Below are positions 1-4,908 of a DNA stretch of 5,451 nt, in pieces; within the stretch, counting starts at the first letter, position 1, and the number at the start of each line of letters is the position of its first letter. The stretch spans positions 1 through 5,451 of the forward strand of contig PCCT01000015.1 in assembly GCA_002731985.1 (NCBI GenBank), read 5' to 3'. This DNA is from Nitrospinota bacterium. Its GTDB lineage: Bacteria; Nitrospinota; Nitrospinia; Nitrospinales; VA-1. Below the pieces are notes generated by a model. The model was not told where the DNA came from. It did not search any database and was given only the letters and a program-made list of their open reading frames with translations. A program made the translations under genes and the position numbers.

Positions 1-225
1 TCGAAAGTTCATCCCAAGTCAAGATGGGTTCAGGACCTGAAAAATTCCCCTGATTTTGGCCTTCCACCTGACTCTTCAGGTATCCGCATTGAAAACAAAC
101 GAGCTACCATTAGGCTTACATCTGGGTAAATTTATTTTTTATTCCCCAAAGTTCTTTTCTCAGGTGCCAATAGGTACGGTAAGGCTAAGTATTATCTATT
201 CCTTTCCTAACTGGGGAGAATCAAA
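1..225. other. Leading region without a confident gene; possible tail of an upstream gene
   Basis: No convincing complete gene is seen here. Plus-strand frame 1 is open from the window edge to a TAA at 127-129 (42 codons, ending in residues IRLTSG), so the 3' end of a gene starting outside the window is possible. The run is short enough to occur by chance and contains several codons that are rare elsewhere in the window (AGA, AGG, CGA). A 13-nt odd palindrome, TTCAGGACCTGAA, sits at 29-41. A TATTAT box at 190-195 lies about 30 nt before the small gene at 226 and could be its -10 element, but no good -35 lies at the right distance. The stretch 130-180 is AT-rich. Confidence 0.3.
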
Positions 226-423
226 ATGGAATCAGTAACTGCATCCGCGGGCGTATCAGCACAACTTCAGATCGCCGGAACGAAAACAGCTTTGAACGTT
301 CAGAAACAGGAAGGCGAAAATGCCAATAATCTGATCCAGTCTGCGGTCGAGGGCACTGAAGACACTGCCGCCAGCACTGACGCGGCTCAAGCTACCGGAA
401 ACAACGTCGACACCCTCGTCTAG
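226..423 (+). CDS. Small YjfB-like putative motility protein (65 aa)
   Basis: This is a short, acidic, Ala/Gln/Asn/Thr-rich cytosolic-type protein with no signal peptide or membrane segment. The ATG is preceded by GGGGAG at 213-218, 7 nt away, which is a good ribosome binding site and the main reason to believe the gene. The layout resembles the YjfB putative motility family: a short N-terminal segment, one amphipathic helix (about residues 13-42, including the run TKTALNVQKQEGENANNLIQ), and a polar tail ending in a G-x-x-V-D-T-hydrophobic pattern (GNNVDTLV). Family members are usually 55-75 aa and occur in flagellated bacteria; their molecular role is not known to me. No flagellar gene is visible nearby, so context adds nothing. 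The stop codon shares a CTAG tetranucleotide with the stop of the convergent gene. Family assignment is by pattern memory only; a hypothetical protein is the fallback. Confidence 0.6.
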   Translation: MESVTASAGVSAQLQIAGTKTALNVQKQEGENANNLIQSAVEGTEDTAASTDAAQATGNNVDTLV

Positions 424-977
424 TTTAAAATTGCGATAACGGACTTCTGGTTATCAGGACGCATTGATGTTCCCGTGTGACTGGCAAAAAATTTCCGCAA
501 TTGACCGACACGAACTGCTATCGGGCCAAAGTCGTTTGCCAGTTTAGAGTGAGTGAACACAACAACAGGAATGAAGGGTCGTGAACCCAGTTTCTTTTCC
601 AACGCGTTGATGTGTTTCCGATTTTCCCAAAGTGGATTCAATATCGTATCGTTTACACCTCTCCGCTTTATCTGCCATTCCCGCTCATCCTTATCCCCTG
701 AAATTTTTCCGGGCAGGTCGCACAAGGTGATAACAAACACGCCATAAGGAGATATCACTACATACGGAATGATCAGCACCCCTCTTTCTGCTTGCACAAT
801 CACATTGTCAAACACAACATATTTTTCATCCAGCCGGTCCAACTCATTTTTAATTTGTTCCGCCCCGGAAATGTTTGAGCCCCCACCTCCACTGCGAAGA
901 AACAAAATGATAAGACCAACAAAAACCACCAGCGTGGCAAATACCTTGACCCAGTATGCTGTGATGATTTCAATCAT
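420..977 (-). CDS. Single-pass membrane protein with a degenerate NERD-like domain (185 aa)
   Basis: Residues about 7-27 form one hydrophobic membrane segment, followed by a flexible SGGGGS stretch (29-34) and a domain of about 150 residues that reads like NERD (nuclease-related domain). Recognisable NERD features are the strand YVVISPYGVFVIT (72-84), a following LPGKISG (88-94), Trp101, an NP pair (114-115), His122, and a V-V-V-F strand (138-141). NERD proteins normally carry nuclease-fold residues as an I-D-H motif, an E-T-K motif and NPxxQ. Here the matching positions read I-P-Y (Pro71), T-L-C (84-86) and NPLWE (Glu118), so catalysis looks lost. The reading frame is intact, so this is not a simple pseudogene. 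It starts 15 nt after the flavoprotein gene, with no clear Shine-Dalgarno, and is probably the last gene of that operon. The domain most likely faces the cytoplasm. Function is unknown; a structural or binding role is my inference. Confidence 0.75.
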   Translation of the reverse strand: MIEIITAYWVKVFATLVVFVGLIILFLRSGGGGSNISGAEQIKNELDRLDEKYVVFDNVIVQAERGVLIIPYVVISPYGVFVITLCDLPGKISGDKDEREWQIKRRGVNDTILNPLWENRKHINALEKKLGSRPFIPVVVFTHSKLANDFGPIAVRVGQLRKFFASHTGTSMRPDNQKSVIAILN

Positions 978-992
978 GGCAATAATAATTAA

Positions 993-2669
993 TCACTTGG
1001 AAAATGGGTCTGGCGGTTCATAGGTCGATGGTCCTGATGAATTAAAACCCGTTGCGGAAGGCTCTTCAGCTTTTTGCAATTCAAACGCAACTTTCATTCC
1101 GGCCTGGGTTGGAAATAGTTGAGGGGATAACACCTCTCGCCGATCAGAAATATTTTTGAACTGCTCCCGTGATTTCTTCAAACAGGTCAGGGTAACCGGT
1201 CGTCTTGGCGGTAAATCATTTTGCGCTGACAGGGCCGCTCGGCGTCCGAACACGGTAATATCGAGCAACGAATTTCCCATGAGCCGATTGGTTCCGTGAA
1301 GTCCGCCGGTCACCTCACCTGCGGCCCACAATCCTTTTGCTTCGGTACAGCCATCCCTGTCCACTTGGATTCCACCATTCTGATAATGCAGTGTTGGATA
1401 AATTAGGATGGGCTGTTTTGCCGGATCTATCTGATACCGCTCGAACCTGTGAACGATTCCTGGGAACTGACGCCTGAGTGTTCCTTCTCCATTTATTATA
1501 TCGATGAGTGGGGTGTCGAGCCACACCCCGGCTCTATGAGTCGGAGTCTGCGCTCCTCTTTTTTCGGCAACTTCACGGATGATGGCGGCCGCCAGCACAT
1601 CACGAAAAGTCATTTCCCCTATGAAACGTTCACCTTCGGCATTCACCACCTGTGCTCCGGTAGAACGGATCGACTCGGTCACAAGTTGCCCGACCAAGGC
1701 TTCGGGATAAGCGGTTCCTGAAGGATGGTACTGGTAGCTTTCTCCATGCAACAGTTTGCACCCCTGCCGGTAAGCGAGGACCAAACCGTCTCCCGTCGCA
1801 CCAAGGTGATTGCTCGTGGGAAATCCCTGCAAACGCAATTGACCGCTTCCTCCGGTGGCGAGTATAACTGCCCGCGCTGACACCGTGACAAGATTGCCTT
1901 TGTTGCGATCCCACAGAACTGCCCCGGTCACCTGCCCTGCTCCATCATCGAGGAGTTCAACTGCGGCATGTTCCTGCAAGGTCTGCGTGTTACTCAACAA
2001 CACAGCGTCCTTCAACACACGCATAATTTCGAGTCCGGTATAATCTTTACAAGCCAGCACACGAGGTACGGAAGTACCGCCACCAGAACGCAAACGAAAA
2101 GTTCCATCCTCATTGCAATCCAGCGTGCAACCGAGCTTGCCCAGCCAGCGAATGGTATCCGCGCTATTTTCACATAAAACACGAAGCAGATCCGAGTCGT
2201 TTTTACCGTGACCACCAACGTACGCATCTGCAAAATGTCTGCGCGATGAATCATCGACTCCCAGTGAAGCTTGAATCCCACCTTCGGCCATCACGGTATT
2301 GGAATCGCCCAATCTTAGTTTTGTCGCGAGGTGGACTGTCAGTCCTGACTCTTCCAAAGCGAGTGCCGCCGAGGCTCCCGCCCCCCCTCCGCCCAGTATG
2401 AGTACGTCTGTTTCGATATCGACCGATGGCTCAAAATTTTGCGGCAGGTGGCTGTCCGATTCCAGAAGGTCCGCGAGTTCATGAGGAAATTTGCAGGTGT
2501 CTGCATTGGGTCCGACCCGCACATTGCGTTCCATCCCTAGGTAATCGGGATGAAATTCCTGAAGAAGTTTATCCGCGTCGGCATCACTCAGTGTAGGAGG
2601 TTCCTGAAGCAACCGTTCCTCGCGGGTCGCCTCGAGTTTCTTGAGGGAATCACTTGCCCAATCCATCAC
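993..2669 (-). CDS. Fumarate reductase/succinate dehydrogenase-like FAD flavoprotein subunit (558 aa)
   Basis: This is a flavoprotein of the SdhA/FrdA/L-aspartate oxidase superfamily, expected to interconvert fumarate and succinate or a similar dicarboxylate. The dinucleotide-binding motif is GGGGAG (93-98), followed by SNTVMAEGGI (123-132), ATGGSG (271-276) and AAGEVTGGLHGTNRLMGNS (449-467). Residues matching the family's active site are all present: His315 (QYHPSG), Arg356 (FRD), His428 (LHYQNGG) and Arg462 (NRLMGNS). The His that binds FAD covalently in classical SdhA/FrdA is Asn124, so FAD is probably non-covalent. About 85 residues precede the FAD domain, and the C-terminal domain is short (about 80 residues). 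No signal peptide or membrane segment is seen, so it should be cytosolic. GTG at 2669 (GTGA overlap with the upstream stop, GGAGGG 8 nt away) is chosen; ATG at 2666 is an equal alternative. The Fe-S gene just upstream is the likely electron partner. Physiological direction is not decidable. Confidence 0.88.
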   Translation of the reverse strand: MMDWASDSLKKLEATREERLLQEPPTLSDADADKLLQEFHPDYLGMERNVRVGPNADTCKFPHELADLLESDSHLPQNFEPSVDIETDVLILGGGGAGASAALALEESGLTVHLATKLRLGDSNTVMAEGGIQASLGVDDSSRRHFADAYVGGHGKNDSDLLRVLCENSADTIRWLGKLGCTLDCNEDGTFRLRSGGGTSVPRVLACKDYTGLEIMRVLKDAVLLSNTQTLQEHAAVELLDDGAGQVTGAVLWDRNKGNLVTVSARAVILATGGSGQLRLQGFPTSNHLGATGDGLVLAYRQGCKLLHGESYQYHPSGTAYPEALVGQLVTESIRSTGAQVVNAEGERFIGEMTFRDVLAAAIIREVAEKRGAQTPTHRAGVWLDTPLIDIINGEGTLRRQFPGIVHRFERYQIDPAKQPILIYPTLHYQNGGIQVDRDGCTEAKGLWAAGEVTGGLHGTNRLMGNSLLDITVFGRRAALSAQNDLPPRRPVTLTCLKKSREQFKNISDRREVLSPQLFPTQAGMKVAFELQKAEEPSATGFNSSGPSTYEPPDPFSK

Positions 2670-3328
2670 TCTTCAATCCCTCCACTGTTCCTGAACTGAC
2701 GAGCGTGATTTATTCGTTCAGTCGGATTGCCTTCAAGAAGATACTTCCATTCCCGCTCGACCTGCTCCGGTTCCACTGCAACGACGGCTTCCTTGAGCGG
2801 ACCCAGTGAAGCCCCGATAGAACGGCGCACCCACATTCCCATGTTGTGTGGTTGCACCCGGTCCTCGCAAACGAAACGACATAATCCACAATGAATGCAG
2901 GTTGTAAAATCCTCTGCCACAACGCTGAGCTGATCCGACTGCATTCTAAGAACTGAATCCATCACCGGTATAGACATCGGACAAGCCGATGTACAACTCC
3001 CGCATTTGGTACATCGATCAAGAGTTGGATAGGCGGTGCGTAATTTTCCAGCATTTGGACTGGCTTGAGGCGCAACCGATGGAACAGGGTCTACCGGACA
3101 GGGAAAGACTTCCATCCCTTCCTCCGCCGTACACAGGCAGGCCAGATCCGTCCTACCCGGGCGTCCATCCGGAAAGCGAACTGTAATGGTGCAAGCCCCA
3201 CAAACACCACCCACACAACCGGTCTTGACCGACTCTGCCATTCCAGCGGCCCACAGGGCATGAATCACCGTTTCACCTTCCCTGGCCTGAACAGGTTTCC
3301 CCGCTACTTTTATATCAACCGTTTTCAT
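2666..3328 (-). CDS. Iron-sulfur subunit with [2Fe-2S] and two [4Fe-4S] motifs (220 aa)
   Basis: This is the electron-transfer partner of the flavoprotein encoded immediately downstream, with a 4-nt overlap that suggests coupled translation and a shared complex. Residues 1-80 look like a plant-type [2Fe-2S] domain with Cys38, Cys43, Cys46 (C-x4-C-x2-C) and Cys64 or Cys66. A bacterial-ferredoxin-like part follows with two complete C-x2-C-x2-C-x3-C motifs at 106/109/112/116 (then Pro) and 144/147/150/154 (then Glu). Classical SdhB/FrdB has a different second motif that binds [3Fe-4S], so this subunit is SdhB-like in outline but not in cluster set. There is no CCG domain as in thiol:fumarate reductase TfrB, and no membrane segment. 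ATG at 3328 is chosen because the fold starts there (MKTVDIKVAGKPV). An in-frame TTG at 3364 overlaps the probable -35 box. There is no Shine-Dalgarno before the ATG, which fits a leaderless start. The electron donor or acceptor is unknown. Confidence 0.85.
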   Translation of the reverse strand: MKTVDIKVAGKPVQAREGETVIHALWAAGMAESVKTGCVGGVCGACTITVRFPDGRPGRTDLACLCTAEEGMEVFPCPVDPVPSVAPQASPNAGKLRTAYPTLDRCTKCGSCTSACPMSIPVMDSVLRMQSDQLSVVAEDFTTCIHCGLCRFVCEDRVQPHNMGMWVRRSIGASLGPLKEAVVAVEPEQVEREWKYLLEGNPTERINHARQFRNSGGIEE

Positions 3329-3334
3329 AAAAAC

Positions 3335-3366
3335 AATTATCAATGAACCCTGGTAAATTATCAATG
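3335..3366. repeat. 11-nt direct repeat with 21-nt period over the redox promoter
   Basis: AATTATCAATG occurs exactly at 3335-3345 and again at 3356-3366. The start-to-start distance is 21 nt, about two helical turns. One copy covers the -10 and the other the -35 of the predicted minus-strand promoter. The repeat could be an operator bound by a regulator on one face of the DNA, or simply similar promoter boxes created by a small duplication. Confidence 0.5.
3336..3364 (-). promoter_or_regulatory. Predicted sigma70-type promoter of the redox operon, almost leaderless
   Basis: On the minus strand, TTGATA (3364-3359) and GATAAT (3341-3336) are each one base from consensus and are separated by exactly 17 nt. 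The -10 ends 7 nt before the ATG at 3328, so transcription would begin at or next to the start codon. This agrees with the lack of a ribosome binding site there. It is a prediction from pattern only. Confidence 0.5.
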
Positions 3367-3370
3367 CCGA

Positions 3371-3400
3371 TTGCCTCTTTCGTCGGTTCTATGCTAGATT
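3371..3400 (+). promoter_or_regulatory. Candidate promoter for yebC (and perhaps ruvC-ruvA)
   Basis: TTGCCT (3371-3376) lies 18 nt before TAGATT (3395-3400), which has the extended -10 dinucleotide TG at 3392-3393. Transcription would begin near 3407 and give a leader of about 135 nt that contains the large inverted repeat. The match is moderate (4 of 6 in each box), so this is tentative. Confidence 0.3.
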
Positions 3401-3414
3401 AGCGATAGTAGATT

Positions 3415-3522
3415 GTTGAAAAAGTTTTTGTAGTTGCCCGATTCCCGTCCCCCTATCATTAAAAGTTATATGACGTGAGGGTGGATATCGGGCAACTACA
3501 CTTACAAAAAGAATCATTCAAC
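3415..3522. repeat. 108-bp imperfect inverted repeat in the divergent region, possible leader hairpin
   Basis: A perfect 14-bp inverted pair, TGTAGTTGCCCGAT (3429-3442) and its complement (3487-3500), is nested inside an outer pair GTTGAA (3415-3420) and TTCAAC (3517-3522). A TTTTTG/CAAAAA pair (3425-3430, 3505-3510) is an additional or competing pairing. The 44-nt middle has weaker complementary bits such as CCCT/AGGG. No T-run follows the right arm, so it is not a standard terminator. If yebC is transcribed from the candidate promoter upstream, this would be a stem in its 5' leader. A small MITE-like element is another reading, but no target duplication is seen. Confidence 0.6.
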
Positions 3523-3541
3523 CCTCATCTGGTTTTATAAT

Positions 3542-4297
3542 ATGTCCGGACATTCCAAGTGGTCAACGATCAAGCATAAGAAAGGCGCGGCCGACGCGAA
3601 ACGTGGGAAGATTTTCACCAAGGTCATCAAGGAAATTACCGTTGCGGCTCGCATAGGAGGCGGCGATGTTGATGGCAACCCACGACTGAGAATGGCGGTT
3701 CTAAAAGCCAAGAGCGTTAACATGCCGCAGGACAATGTGACCCGCGCCATCAAAAAAGGCACCGGGGAACTGGAAGGCGTCCAGTATGAAGAACTTTCTT
3801 ATGAGGGTTATGGACCGGGAGGTGTGGCCATTTTCATGGAAGTGATGACCGACAACAAAAACAGAACCGTTAGCGAAATACGAGCCACTCTGGGTAAACG
3901 TGGCGGCAACATGGGAGAAAACGGTTGTGTCGCATGGATGTTCGAGAAAAAAGGATTCCTTGCCATCAAGATATCGAAAAAAGGTGAAGACGAGCTGCTG
4001 GAAATGGTTATCGACGCGGGTGGTGACGACATGCAAACCATAGAGGACCATTACGAGATAACCACTTCTGTGGAAAACTTCGAAGCAGTACGCAAGGCCA
4101 TTGAAGATGCAGGCATCGAAACCGAAACAGCAGAGCTAACCCGTATTCCGGCAAATACGGTCAATGTCGATGAGAAACATTGCAAGTCGCTTCTTCGCAT
4201 GATGGACGAGTTGGAAGATCATGACGACATCCAGAAGGTGTATTCCAATTTCGACATCACGGACGAAGTGATGGCGGCCATCGAAGCAAATTCCTAG
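3542..4297 (+). CDS. yebC: YebC/PmpR/TACO1-family translation and regulatory factor (251 aa)
   Basis: This is a full-length YebC; E. coli YebC is about 246 aa. Family signatures run throughout: [20 protein letters not shown] (1-20) with RGKIFTK (21-27), NPRLRMAV (46-53), [14 protein letters not shown] (60-73), [11 protein letters not shown] (87-97), [11 protein letters not shown] (104-114), [14 protein letters not shown] (121-134) and [12 protein letters not shown] (228-239). Members were first described as DNA-binding regulators (PmpR). They have also been reported to act on the ribosome to help translation through proline-rich stretches, as the mitochondrial homologue TACO1 does. The protein is cytosolic. 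The ATG at 3542 gives the conserved N-terminus, but no Shine-Dalgarno precedes it, which is odd for a housekeeping gene; the leader inverted repeat may matter here. ruvC follows after 107 nt on the same strand, a common arrangement that suggests co-transcription. Confidence 0.96.
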   Translation: MSGHSKWSTIKHKKGAADAKRGKIFTKVIKEITVAARIGGGDVDGNPRLRMAVLKAKSVNMPQDNVTRAIKKGTGELEGVQYEELSYEGYGPGGVAIFMEVMTDNKNRTVSEIRATLGKRGGNMGENGCVAWMFEKKGFLAIKISKKGEDELLEMVIDAGGDDMQTIEDHYEITTSVENFEAVRKAIEDAGIETETAELTRIPANTVNVDEKHCKSLLRMMDELEDHDDIQKVYSNFDITDEVMAAIEANS

Positions 4298-4404
4298 TTT
4301 CTGGTTTCAAAGTAATACCGCGAAACGTTTTTTCCTTTCACCTTCCTGAGTTTTATGTTGAACCCTCGTCACCACCTATCCTTTAAACCTAATCAGGGAA
4401 AACT
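4298..4404 (+). promoter_or_regulatory. yebC-ruvC spacer with a weak candidate promoter
   Basis: The 107-nt gap contains TTGAAC (4358-4363) and TTTAAA (4382-4387) separated by 18 nt, each 4 of 6 from consensus. This could be a weak ruvC promoter with a leader of about 12 nt. A T-run near 4328-4333 follows only a 3-bp stem, so no credible terminator separates yebC from ruvC. AGGG at 4395-4398 serves as the ruvC ribosome binding site. Confidence 0.2.
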
Positions 4405-4908
4405 ATGCGTGTGATGGGTATCGATCCCGGAAGCAACTGCACCGGGTATGGAATCGTTGAGGAAATTAATGGCGACCTCAAAGTGGTTCACTGGGGGAGC
4501 GTTAAAACAAAGCCGCGCCAATCTTTTCCGGAGAAACTGAAACTCATATATGATGAACTCATCGCGACCAGTCGCGAGTTCAATCCCGATGAAGTGGCTG
4601 TCGAAGATATATTTTACGCAACGAATGTCAAATCGGCTTTGAAACTGGGGCAAACAAGAGGTGTCGCTATATTATCCGCTGTCAACGAAGGCAAATCAGT
4701 CGCCGAGTACAGTCCGCTGGAAGTCAAGCAATCGGTCGTGGGCTATGGTCATGCGGAAAAGGAACAGGTACAGGACATGGTAACCGCTATTCTGAAGCTC
4801 AAGGAAAAACCAGAGCCCCTGGATGCATCAGACGCGCTTGCTGTCGCCATCTGCCACATTCACGCCGCTACGGCAAACTCTAGACTCAAGGCTGCAAAAG
4901 GAACATGA
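4405..4908 (+). CDS. ruvC: Crossover junction endodeoxyribonuclease RuvC (167 aa)
   Basis: RuvC is the Holliday-junction resolvase. As a homodimer with two Mg2+ per active site, it cuts symmetric strands of the four-way junction during recombination and fork repair. Its RNase H-like fold is clear here. The four acidic catalytic residues are visible: Asp7 in MGIDPG (4-9), Glu67 in VAVEDIFYATN (64-74), and Asp140 and Asp143 in LDASDALAVAICH (139-151). Other family marks are TGYGIVE (13-19), LGQTRGVA (81-88) and the KQSVVGYGHAEKEQV segment (108-122), which carries the conserved KQ-V-G-G-A-K-QV pattern. The length is normal for the family. The ATG has AGGG 6 nt upstream. The stop overlaps the ruvA start as ATGA (4905-4908), so the two are translationally coupled. 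The enzyme should be active and cytoplasmic, working with RuvAB. Confidence 0.98.
   Translation: MRVMGIDPGSNCTGYGIVEEINGDLKVVHWGSVKTKPRQSFPEKLKLIYDELIATSREFNPDEVAVEDIFYATNVKSALKLGQTRGVAILSAVNEGKSVAEYSPLEVKQSVVGYGHAEKEQVQDMVTAILKLKEKPEPLDASDALAVAICHIHAATANSRLKAAKGT

Noticed and set aside
56..238. Open plus-strand frame of 60 codons
   Set aside because: It starts at TTG without a ribosome binding site, crosses the start and SD of the better-supported gene at 226, and its product has no recognisable pattern.
424..455. GATAAC/GTTATC hairpin followed by a short T-rich run on the minus strand
   Set aside because: The stem is only 6 mostly A-T pairs and the tail ATTTT is weak and interrupted. It does not qualify as a credible intrinsic terminator.
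1315..2524. Several open frames of 60-94 codons inside the flavoprotein gene on both strands
   Set aside because: They overlap a clearly conserved coding sequence and show no motifs or ribosome binding sites of their own.
3329..3364. Longer Fe-S subunit starting at TTG 3364
   Set aside because: AGAGG lies 9 nt upstream, but the extra 12 residues do not fit the [2Fe-2S] fold start and the TTG is part of the likely -35 box. ATG at 3328 is preferred.
3335..3366. FNR/CRP-type site suggested by TTGAT half-sites before a fumarate-reductase-like operon
   Set aside because: FNR needs the palindrome TTGAT-N4-ATCAA. Here the half-sites are direct repeats with no opposite half at 4-nt spacing.
3536..3541. 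Perfect TATAAT directly before the yebC ATG
   Set aside because: Transcription would start inside yebC, and no -35 or TGn extension is found at proper distance. It is likely chance in an AT-rich spot.
4317..4336. T-run after yebC as a terminator
   Set aside because: The preceding stem is about 3 bp, and yebC-ruvC co-transcription is common.
3521..4370. AACCCTC(A/G)TC seen before both yebC (3520-3529) and ruvC (4361-4370)
   Set aside because: It is a 10-nt match with one mismatch and no shared position relative to the starts. Chance is the simplest explanation.
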